Assembly (NCBI GenBank): GCA_016280525.1 | Contig: JAEEGW010000283.1 | Span: 1-6,946, forward strand | Reading direction: 5' to 3' | Length of the DNA: 6,946 nucleotides | Source of the DNA: Clostridiales bacterium | GTDB taxonomy: Bacteria > Bacillota > Clostridia > Oscillospirales > CAG-272 | Shown: piece by piece, positions 1 through 5,981 of the stretch | How positions within the stretch are numbered: the stretch's first letter is position 1 | Layout of the letters: every line of letters starts with the position of its first letter | Notes under the pieces: generated by a model | The model's input: only the letters and a program-made list of their open reading frames with translations | Database searches by the model: none | Told to the model about the DNA's origin: nothing | Translations under genes and position numbers: made by a program

Positions 1-2
1 CG

Positions 3-818
3 CTTGTCGAGGGGATAATCGACTCCGTGATGAAAGACGGCGCGACGGTGGATTCCGTTACGGACAAGGTGCTGGAATCCGCGGACGAGGCGCAGCAGAT
101 ACTTTCAAAAATCCCCAAATTCAGCGATCAGGCGAACACGTATGATGACGAAGACCGCGAAAGCATAAGAGAAGCGACGAAAGAGCTGCTTTCAAATTTC
201 GCGGACGAGGATGGAAAAATAAATTTCAAGGATTCGCTCATACAGGTGCTTTTGAGCTACGCGAGCCAGGCTGTTGAGCAGCTGCAGCAAAACGCGGGCA
301 ACATATCCGCTTCCGGTATGTCGGCAACGACCGGCGGCGAGGCGAAACAGTCTACGGAAGAATCCGTGGAAGATCTTAAAACGCAGATCAAAAAGCTGGC
401 GTTCAATTCCGGCGACGGATTTATAGCAAAGCTCATTGTAGGCGTTATGGCGGCAGCCGGCGCTCTGATCCTCGTGCTGATTTTCATGCTGTTTTATCCC
501 ATACTGCGCACGCTTACCAACATTGGCAAAGACAACCCCGGTTTCATTATGTTTTTACCGGTGTTCGGCGGTATTTCGTCGTATCTGTTCCTCGTTATAC
601 TGCCCTCGGTATTCCCCGGCATCATCCGTCTCTTAGGCTCGGCAGGCGGCGTTCTGTCGCTTCCGCCCGCTGTTACGGCGGTGCTGAACGCGTTCTCTTT
701 AAGATTCTCGTCGGGAACGATCGTCGCATTCATCTTTGCAATAGTACTGTTCATTTTCAGCTTCTTCTACGACTATCAGCGAAGATCGGTCAAAAAAGCG
801 TTGTCAAAAGGCAACTGA
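3..818 (+). CDS. Unrecognised protein with three C-terminal membrane segments (5' partial)
   Basis: I do not recognise this family and assign no function. The frame is open from the first complete codon at position 3 to a TGA at 816-818. Possible internal starts are GTG at 27 and ATG at 30, but the only purine-rich site, GAGGGG at 9-14, lies 12-15 bases away, so the gene most likely begins upstream of the window. Counting from the GTG, residues 1-130 are polar, acidic and helical (many D, E, Q, S), with a low-complexity G/S/T/A linker near 91-110. Hydrophobic segments follow at about 133-160, 172-198 and 231-249, and the protein ends in a basic tail (QRRSVKKALSKGN). The positive-inside rule would put this tail in the cytoplasm. 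A terminator follows directly, so this is the last gene of its own transcription unit and is not cotranscribed with the lipid genes downstream. Confidence 0.75.
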   Translation, partial: LVEGIIDSVMKDGATVDSVTDKVLESADEAQQILSKIPKFSDQANTYDDEDRESIREATKELLSNFADEDGKINFKDSLIQVLLSYASQAVEQLQQNAGNISASGMSATTGGEAKQSTEESVEDLKTQIKKLAFNSGDGFIAKLIVGVMAAAGALILVLIFMLFYPILRTLTNIGKDNPGFIMFLPVFGGISSYLFLVILPSVFPGIIRLLGSAGGVLSLPPAVTAVLNAFSLRFSSGTIVAFIFAIVLFIFSFFYDYQRRSVKKALSKGN

Positions 819-832
819 AAACAAATAAATGC

Positions 833-866
833 AAAAAACAGGTCGGCGTGATCCGGCTTGTTTTTT
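833..866 (+). terminator. Rho-independent terminator after the first gene
   Basis: The arms at 833-846 (AAAAAACAGGTCGG) and 853-866 (CCGGCTTGTTTTTT) pair over 14 positions with two G-U wobbles around the loop CGTGAT. The hairpin ends in a six-T run and begins 14 bases after the stop codon at 818. The matching A-run on the 5' side means it could also work in the opposite direction, although no minus-strand gene is seen that would need it. Confidence 0.9.
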
Positions 867-970
867 ATGTATAAACCGGTTTTTCCGCCGAAATTTTCAA
901 ATTTATCTGTTTTAACTGTAACGTTTTATTTTAGCAAGATATAAACCTATAAAATATTTATAAAGATTTG

Positions 971-999
971 TTGACAAGCGGCGTTTAATCTGCTATACT
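971..999 (+). promoter_or_regulatory. Sigma-A (sigma-70 type) promoter for the lipid-gene operon
   Basis: A perfect -35 hexamer TTGACA lies at 971-976. After a 17-base spacer comes the -10 hexamer TATACT at 994-999 (five of six matches to TATAAT), preceded by an extended -10 TG at 991-992. The 25 or so bases upstream (about 944-970) are almost all A/T and could serve as an UP element. Transcription would start near 1005-1008, giving a leader of roughly 80 bases before the ATG at 1085. It is the only strong promoter found in the gap and faces the five-gene run downstream. Confidence 0.88.
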
Positions 1000-1008
1000 G
1001 TAAAAAGA

Positions 1009-1031
1009 CGCGCTGCGCGGGTATAATATAC
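1009..1031. promoter_or_regulatory. Two adjacent dyads just downstream of the promoter, possible operator
   Basis: CGCGC-T-GCGCG occupies 1009-1019 and GTATA-A-TATAC occupies 1021-1031, separated by one G. Each is a perfect odd-length inverted repeat with 5-base arms. They begin about 10 bases past the -10 hexamer, where a repressor or leader structure could act. Arms this short can occur by chance, and neither dyad resembles the FapR operator that I know, so the role is a guess. Confidence 0.3.
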
Positions 1032-1069
1032 GCAGAAGACCAAAGCGAAAAAATAAAACGGTGAATCGG

Positions 1070-1077
1070 AAAGGCGG
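1070..1077 (+). promoter_or_regulatory. Ribosome binding site that fixes the start at 1085
   Basis: AAAGGCGG differs by one base from AAAGGAGG and sits 7 bases before the ATG at 1085. The in-frame GTG at 1061, which would add eight residues, has only A-rich sequence without a Shine-Dalgarno match before it, so the ATG is preferred. Confidence 0.75.
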
Positions 1078-1084
1078 CAAAGAG

Positions 1085-2260
1085 ATGACGACGGAAAAGA
1101 AGCGTGATTTTCTTATAAATCTCGCGTATGCTGCAGTCATAATATTCCTTGTGTATTTTTTCCTGAAATACGCAATAAACTGGATAATGCCTTTCGTCAT
1201 TGCTTTTATAGTTTCCGCGCTGCTTTATCCGCTTATCAAACTGATCTCAAGAAAACTCAAACTTCAAAAACACCAGAGGCCCGTCGCGGCGGTGATAACC
1301 GCGCTGTTCTTCTGCACGGTGGGCGTGCTTGCGGGATTTTTGATAAGCAAGATCATAGTCGCCGTATCCGGCTTCATAGCTTCTTTGCCGGAATACTTTA
1401 CGGGCACGGTACTGCCCAATCTCGAAACGGCGTACGAGAAGATACGCACGCTTCTTGCGGGGCTCCATATTGAGATAGACACGAGCTCAAAAACGTTTTT
1501 CGATTCGCTTGGCAGCAGCGTGAGCAATATCATATCCGGCTTCGTCCCCTCGCTGTCGTTTATAACGAGCATACCGGGGATGATAGTCTCCATCATAATC
1601 ATGATAATCTCCACGTTCTTTATGGCGATGGATTTTGAGAAGATAACGTCGTTCTGCCTGGCTCAGCTCCCGCGCAAAACCGCGGATTTCATACTTGAGC
1701 TGCGCGACTATACGGTAAAGATACTTTTCAAATATATCAGATCGTACGCGCTTATCCTCTCGATCACGTTCGGCGAGCTTCTGATAGGCTTTGCGGTGAT
1801 GTACTTTATCACCGGGCAGAAAAACATCTTCCTTCTGGCTCTGCTCATAGCGATATTCGATATACTCCCCATAGTAGGCACGGGAACGATACTTATCCCG
1901 TGGGCGGTGATCTCGCTTATTACCGGAGATTACGTAAAAGCCTTATGTTTGATAATCATATACGTCGTGATAACGGTCGTAAGACAGTTCATAGAGCCGA
2001 AAATAGTAGGCGAGCAGGTCGGACTTCATCCGCTGGTAACGCTCATAGCGATGATAGTCGGCACCAGACTGTTCGGCGCCGTGGGACTTTTCGGAGTTCC
2101 GATAATCCTGGCGATCATAAACGACCTTAACGATCACGGAAAAATACACGTCTTCAAACCCGTATCCGCGTACAAAGGGCACGGCAAAGAGGAAGAGGAA
2201 AAAGACGCACCCGAAGAAGAGGGCGAAAAGCCTGATAACGGGGATAACAAGACAGAATAA
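1085..2260 (+). CDS. AI-2E family (YtvI-like) polytopic membrane protein
   Basis: This 391-residue protein belongs to the AI-2E transporter family (formerly UPF0118), whose members include the Bacillus sporulation protein YtvI and various exporters or antiporters. Hydrophobic segments lie at about 10-27, 30-54, 67-95, 163-182, 220-243, 248-281, 284-299 and 317-346. A large extracytoplasmic stretch (about 100-160) separates the N-terminal hairpin from the rest, as is usual for the family. The family signature is clear: FDILPIVGTG at 258-267, then RQFIEPKIVG at 300-309 and GLHPLVTL at 313-320, then a G-rich F-G-x-x-G-L-F-G-V-P stretch ending at 339. The last 25 or so residues form a charged acidic tail (EEEEK, EEEGEK). 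It is the first gene after the promoter at 971-999, and fakA follows 50 bases later. The substrate cannot be read from the sequence; a YtvI role in sporulation is possible, and AI-2 transport itself is not supported. Confidence 0.88.
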   Translation: MTTEKKRDFLINLAYAAVIIFLVYFFLKYAINWIMPFVIAFIVSALLYPLIKLISRKLKLQKHQRPVAAVITALFFCTVGVLAGFLISKIIVAVSGFIASLPEYFTGTVLPNLETAYEKIRTLLAGLHIEIDTSSKTFFDSLGSSVSNIISGFVPSLSFITSIPGMIVSIIIMIISTFFMAMDFEKITSFCLAQLPRKTADFILELRDYTVKILFKYIRSYALILSITFGELLIGFAVMYFITGQKNIFLLALLIAIFDILPIVGTGTILIPWAVISLITGDYVKALCLIIIYVVITVVRQFIEPKIVGEQVGLHPLVTLIAMIVGTRLFGAVGLFGVPIILAIINDLNDHGKIHVFKPVSAYKGHGKEEEEKDAPEEEGEKPDNGDNKTE

Positions 2261-2294
2261 TCCACAGCGCAATAAACCGGCGCAAATATATACG

Positions 2295-2302
2295 AAAGAG
2301 GA
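2295..2302 (+). promoter_or_regulatory. Ribosome binding site of fakA
   Basis: AAAGAGGA lies 8 bases before the ATG at 2311. It is a strong site in the only gap of the operon longer than 20 bases (2261-2310), where I saw no convincing terminator or promoter. Confidence 0.7.
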
Positions 2303-2310
2303 ACACTATA

Positions 2311-3960
2311 ATGGACAGGTTAATTGACGGGGCCTTATTTGAAAACATGGTAAAAGGCGGCGCCGAAAATCTGTACGTCAACAGAGGTATCGTAAACGAT
2401 CTGAACGTTTTTCCGATACCGGACGGAGACACCGGAGACAATATGTTCATGACGATAGACGCGGGAGCCGCCGCGCCGTCGGACGGACAGGCGGATCTCG
2501 GCTCCGTATCGGCACGCATAGCTCACGGCATGCTTCTCGGAGCGAGGGGCAATTCCGGCGTGATACTGTCAAGGATATTCGCGGGCATCGCCGCGGGTCT
2601 GCACGATCTTGAGGACGCGGATATAACGACGTTCGGCCAGGCTTTGCAGAAAGGCTCGGAGGAGGCTTACAACGCCGTATCCGTACCGGTGGAGGGAACT
2701 ATTTTAACGGTTTTCCGCGACGCGGTATCGTACGCCGGCAAGCGTATAAATAACGACACGACGCTTGACGGATATTTCGCAGATCTCATAACGGAGCTTC
2801 GCAGTTCGCTGGCGCGCACGCCGGAGCTGCTTGACGTACTGAAGGAAGCCGGCGTCGTTGACAGCGGCGGAGCGGGACTTGTTTACATAGTAGAGGGCAT
2901 GAAACACGTTATAGACGGCGGTGAAGTGACGCACGCCGGACAGGGCGCCGCGTCAAACGCAAAACAGATAAATATTGAATCGTTCACAGCGGACAGCGAG
3001 CTTGAATTCGGCTACTGCACGGAATTTCTGTTAAGGCTGCAGAGAAGCAAGACGGATATAGAAAAGTTTGATATAAACGAATTCACCGAGCTTGTGAAAT
3101 CCATGGGCGACTCAGTCGTATCTTTCCTTGACGGGACGATAGTCAAAGTCCACGTCCACACGATGCATCCGGGTGAAGTGCTCAACGAATGTCAGAAATA
3201 CGGTGAGTTCTTAACGCTGAAGATAGAGAACATGATGCTTCAGCATAACGAAACGGTCATTGAAAACAGATTTGAAATAAAGAAAGAAAAGGTAAGAAAG
3301 AAATTCGGCGTCGTCACCGTCGCATCCGGCAAAGGTCTTGTCGAGACGTTTGAATCGCTGGGCGCTGACGCGGTGGTTGACGGCGGGCAGAGCATGAACC
3401 CGTCCTCGGGCGACTTCATCAAAGCCTTTGAGACCGTAAACGCCGATACGATACTCGTCTTCCCGAACAACGGAAACGTGATTCTCGCGGCCATGCAGGC
3501 GGCGGATATGTACGACAAGGCGGATATCCGCGTTATCCCCACAAAGACGGTGGGAGAAGGATATTCCGCGCTTTCCATGCTCGATACGGAAGGAAAAACG
3601 GCGGACGAGGTAGCGGAAGAAGCGGAGGAATACGCGCAGGGCGTCGTCACCGGCTTCGTATCGCGCGCCGGCAGGACGACGGAGATGGACGGCGTGTCCA
3701 TTATAGACGGAGATTACATAGGCTTTTCGGACGATGTAGTATATTCCGACTCACCCGACAAGTGCGAGGCGGCGTCCGTACTGTGCGACAAGCTTGACGC
3801 CGGTTCATACGACGTGCTGCTGCTCTTAGCCGGCGAAGGCGCGACGGCGGAAGAAGCGCAGAGACTTTACGACGATATAAGCGAAAAATACAAAGACGTT
3901 GAAATCATTATGAGAGACGGCGGGCAGCCGCTGCACGATTTCATATTGGTTCTTGAATAA
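2311..3960 (+). CDS. fakA: Fatty acid kinase catalytic subunit FakA (YloV, DAK2 domain)
   Basis: FakA transfers phosphate from ATP to a fatty acid carried by FakB, giving acyl-phosphate for PlsY. The length (549 residues) is normal for the family. The N-terminal DhaL/DAK2 kinase domain (about 1-200) shows LNVFPIPDGDTGDNM at 31-45, with Mg-nucleotide ligands D38 and D40 expected from DhaL. It also has LLGARGNSGVILSRIFAG at 75-92, PVEGTILTVFRDA at 126-138 and AGVVDSGGAGLVYIVEG at 180-196. The middle domain (about 220-310) has C236, H281 and H283 (KVHVH), matching the cysteine and two histidines reported as a metal site in S. aureus FakA. The C-terminal domain (about 325-549) matches the FakB-binding part of the family, with FPNNGNVILAA at 386-396 and a final DGGQPLHDFILVLE. 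One oddity is D43, where most relatives have threonine (PDGDTGTNM). A DegV-family gene follows 13 bases after the stop, which supports the FakA call over a dihydroxyacetone kinase. Confidence 0.95.
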   Translation: MDRLIDGALFENMVKGGAENLYVNRGIVNDLNVFPIPDGDTGDNMFMTIDAGAAAPSDGQADLGSVSARIAHGMLLGARGNSGVILSRIFAGIAAGLHDLEDADITTFGQALQKGSEEAYNAVSVPVEGTILTVFRDAVSYAGKRINNDTTLDGYFADLITELRSSLARTPELLDVLKEAGVVDSGGAGLVYIVEGMKHVIDGGEVTHAGQGAASNAKQINIESFTADSELEFGYCTEFLLRLQRSKTDIEKFDINEFTELVKSMGDSVVSFLDGTIVKVHVHTMHPGEVLNECQKYGEFLTLKIENMMLQHNETVIENRFEIKKEKVRKKFGVVTVASGKGLVETFESLGADAVVDGGQSMNPSSGDFIKAFETVNADTILVFPNNGNVILAAMQAADMYDKADIRVIPTKTVGEGYSALSMLDTEGKTADEVAEEAEEYAQGVVTGFVSRAGRTTEMDGVSIIDGDYIGFSDDVVYSDSPDKCEAASVLCDKLDAGSYDVLLLLAGEGATAEEAQRLYDDISEKYKDVEIIMRDGGQPLHDFILVLE

Positions 3961-3962
3961 AC

Positions 3963-3967
3963 GGAGG
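3963..3967 (+). promoter_or_regulatory. Ribosome binding site that fixes the start at 3974
   Basis: GGAGG sits 6 bases before the ATG at 3974 and 2 bases after the fakA stop codon. A longer reading from TTG at 3953 would overlap fakA, lacks its own site and adds seven residues ahead of the MLVIFTDTDTDL start typical of DegV proteins, so it is rejected. Confidence 0.85.
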
Positions 3968-3973
3968 AAAACC

Positions 3974-4846
3974 ATGTTAGTCATTTTTACAGATACGGAT
4001 ACCGATTTGACCCCGGAGAAAGCTAAAGAATTCGGTTATCATCTCATCAGCATGCCTTATAGCTACGACGGAAAGACCATCTATCCGTACGAAGATTTTG
4101 AGGTGTTTGAATCCAAAAAATTCTACGATATGTTAAGAGCGGGCACGATCCCGACGACAAGCGCCATAAGCAAAGAAAAATACATTGATTATTTCGAGCC
4201 GTTTTTCAAAAACGGAGACGATATCATGTACGTGCATCTTTCCGAAGCAATGACGATGACGATCGAGAACATGAGAGCCGCCGTAAAGGAACTTCAGGAA
4301 AAATATCCGGAAAGAAAGTTCTACGCCGTGGATACGAAAGGCATCACGATAGAGAGCCTGAGCATAGTATACGAGATAGGCGACCTTTACAAAGCCGGCA
4401 AGACTGCCGAGGAGATAATAGAATGGGCAAAAGAGGAAGTAGACCGTTTTTCCGTATATTTCTTTGCGGACGATCTTAAATTCTTCAAGCGCAGCGGCAG
4501 AGTAAGCGGCTTCAGCGCGGCTATGGGCACGCTGATAGGCGTCCGTCCGATCATCTATATAAACAGAGAAGGCAAAATGATAAGCATAGGCAAGGAACGC
4601 GGCAAGAAAAACGCGCTCAACCGTCTTATGAAATATCTTGAAGAAAAAGGCGACGACGTTAAATCGCACAGGATCCTCATAGCTCATTCCGACGCCGAAG
4701 AGGACGCAAACGAGCTTGCAGCCAGAGTGCGCGAGAAATACGGCGACGACTGCAGGATCGAAATAGTTGTGGCAAACCCGACGGCGGGCAGCCACTGCGG
4801 TCCGAACTGCCTCGGCATCAGCTTCCATTCCGTAAAAAGAGACTAA
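3974..4846 (+). CDS. DegV family protein, FakB-like fatty acid carrier
   Basis: The 290 residues span a full DegV fold; family members are usually 280-290 long. In the known system FakB binds a fatty acid and presents its carboxylate to FakA. Family landmarks are the first strand with FTDTDTDL (5-12, usually DS-x-x-DL), PTTSAIS at 60-66 (usually TSQPS; T61/T62 fit the FakB carboxylate-contact threonines), VDTKGIT at 119-125, FFKRSGRVSG at 170-179 (usual form L-K-K-G-G-R), GVRPII at 189-194 and GSHCGPNCLG at 272-281, which keeps the histidine of the G-x-H-x-G-P-G motif. Two departures stand out. SEAMTMT at 90-96 replaces the usual SSGLSGT loop, and GPN replaces GPG at 276-278. Being 13 bases behind fakA strongly suggests it is a partner carrier. 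DegV paralogs differ in chain preference, and the bound lipid cannot be inferred. The symbol is left blank because the motif changes leave FakB function unproven. Confidence 0.88.
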   Translation: MLVIFTDTDTDLTPEKAKEFGYHLISMPYSYDGKTIYPYEDFEVFESKKFYDMLRAGTIPTTSAISKEKYIDYFEPFFKNGDDIMYVHLSEAMTMTIENMRAAVKELQEKYPERKFYAVDTKGITIESLSIVYEIGDLYKAGKTAEEIIEWAKEEVDRFSVYFFADDLKFFKRSGRVSGFSAAMGTLIGVRPIIYINREGKMISIGKERGKKNALNRLMKYLEEKGDDVKSHRILIAHSDAEEDANELAARVREKYGDDCRIEIVVANPTAGSHCGPNCLGISFHSVKRD

Positions 4847-4855
4847 GCATTTGAT

Positions 4856-5980
4856 ATGATCGACATCGTTGAGGTTAGGACTAAAAAACAGCAGCGGGAA
4901 TTTTTGAATTTCCCGCTTAAGCTGTATAAAGGCAACCCTTATTTCTGCCCGCCGCTTTACGGAGACGAAAAAAAGATATTCAGAGCAGATTACGTCTATT
5001 ACGATCAGAGCGAGGCGGTGTACTATAACGCCTATAAAGACGGCGTTATGGCCGGCAGGATATCCGGCATACTGCAGCGTGCGCACAACAAGAAAACCGG
5101 AGAAAAACGCGTGCGCTTTACGCGGTTCGATTCGGTAAACGACCAGGCCGTCGCGGACGCGCTGTTTGAAGCGGTCGAAAAATGGGCGGCGTCAAAAGGT
5201 ATGGACAAGGTCTTCGGTCCGCTCGGATTTTCGGACCTTGAAAGAGAGGGGCTTCTTACAAAGGGCTTCGATCAGCCGTCCACGTTTGAAGAGCAGTATA
5301 ATTACGAGTATTATCAGCATCTGATCGAGAACCGCGGCTACGTAAAAGAGGCGATCTGGAACGAGAGCCGCATATCGGCGCCGGACGCGCACGACGGGAA
5401 GCTCGAGCGTCTTGCGGACGCGGTAATGAGGCGGTATAAGCTCCGTTACGGTGAAGCGAAAAACGCAAGCGATTTTATAAAAAAGTACGGAGACGCGTTT
5501 TTTGAGCTTCTTGACAAAGCATACGCGGATATTTACGGCACGGTGCCGTTTACGGACGGCATGAAAAAGATGCTTATAAGCAATTTCAAGCTCATAGTCG
5601 ATCTGCGCTACGTCTGCATCGTTTTAAACGAAGAAAATAAGCCTGTGTGCCTCGGTCTCTGCTTCCCGTCCATATCGGAAGCGGTAAGAAAATCGGACGG
5701 TCGTCTTACGCCGGCGGCGCTTATACGTCTGCTGAAAGCGATAAAGAAGCCGAAGGTCATAGATTTCGGGCTGATCGGAGTAGATCCGGAATACGCAAAC
5801 CGAGGTATCGGCGCGCTTGTCGCCGTGCCCGTTATGAACATACTCGAAAACGGCGGTATCGAATACGCGGAAACGAACCTCAACCTTGTGGGCAACGCGC
5901 AGATACAGAATATGTGGGGCAGATTCAACCGCGTTATACATAAAGAACGCTGTTCGTATATCAAAAATTTAGAGGTATGA
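4856..5980 (+). CDS. GNAT-like N-acyltransferase family protein, substrate unknown
   Basis: This 374-residue protein resembles a family of uncharacterised GNAT-fold proteins found in anaerobes. It opens with a conserved-looking N-terminus, FLNFPLKLYKGNPYFCPPL at 16-34, followed by DE. The first half (about 55-168) reads like a GNAT core without a cofactor loop: V-M-A-G-R-I-S-G at 64-71, NDQAVADALFEAVEKWAASKGM at about 95-116, then FGPLGFSDLEREGLL at 120-134. The second half (about 245-370) contains a typical acyl-CoA motif A, VIDFGLIGVDPEYANRGIGA at 301-320 with the RGIG pyrophosphate loop, then an asparagine-rich ETNLNLVGNAQIQNMW region at 339-354. This suggests a tandem GNAT arrangement. 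No membrane segment is predicted. The Shine-Dalgarno match is weak (AGAG at 4838-4841, 14 bases before the ATG), so translation may depend on coupling with the gene 9 bases upstream. Its place between fakB and plsX points to lipid or acyl-group chemistry, which is inference only. Confidence 0.8.
   Translation: MIDIVEVRTKKQQREFLNFPLKLYKGNPYFCPPLYGDEKKIFRADYVYYDQSEAVYYNAYKDGVMAGRISGILQRAHNKKTGEKRVRFTRFDSVNDQAVADALFEAVEKWAASKGMDKVFGPLGFSDLEREGLLTKGFDQPSTFEEQYNYEYYQHLIENRGYVKEAIWNESRISAPDAHDGKLERLADAVMRRYKLRYGEAKNASDFIKKYGDAFFELLDKAYADIYGTVPFTDGMKKMLISNFKLIVDLRYVCIVLNEENKPVCLGLCFPSISEAVRKSDGRLTPAALIRLLKAIKKPKVIDFGLIGVDPEYANRGIGALVAVPVMNILENGGIEYAETNLNLVGNAQIQNMWGRFNRVIHKERCSYIKNLEV
5971..5975 (+). 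promoter_or_regulatory. Ribosome binding site of plsX inside the preceding gene
   Basis: AGAGG lies in the last codons of the GNAT-like gene and 6 bases before the ATG at 5982. The stop TGA (5978-5980) and the plsX ATG are separated by one base, an arrangement expected to couple translation of the two genes. Confidence 0.7.
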
Positions 5981-5981
5981 T

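Noticed and set aside
873..882. Perfect palindrome AAACCGGTTT just after the terminator
   Set aside because: Ten bases of symmetry are not significant alone, and it is about 90 bases upstream of the promoter without a second copy.
1022..1027. TATAAT as a second -10 element
   Set aside because: No -35-like hexamer lies 16-18 bases upstream and there is no TG extension; the promoter at 971-999 is far better.
961..1060. FapR-type operator (TTAGTACCT dyad) controlling the lipid genes
   Set aside because: I looked for the known palindrome around the promoter and leader and found no match.
2186..2250. Purine-rich GAGGAAGAGG stretch as an internal start or regulatory site
   Set aside because: It encodes the acidic tail of the AI-2E family protein, and no in-frame or overlapping gene begins after it.
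3240..3701. Minus-strand open frame (153 codons) opposite the C-terminal part of fakA
   Set aside because: It is a shadow of conserved FakA coding sequence with low-complexity S/T/P composition.
4133..5086. Long minus-strand open frame (317 codons) across the DegV and GNAT-like genes
   Set aside because: It is antisense to two well-supported genes, its product is rich in Y, F, H and R runs typical of reverse-complement codon bias, and no family motif is visible.
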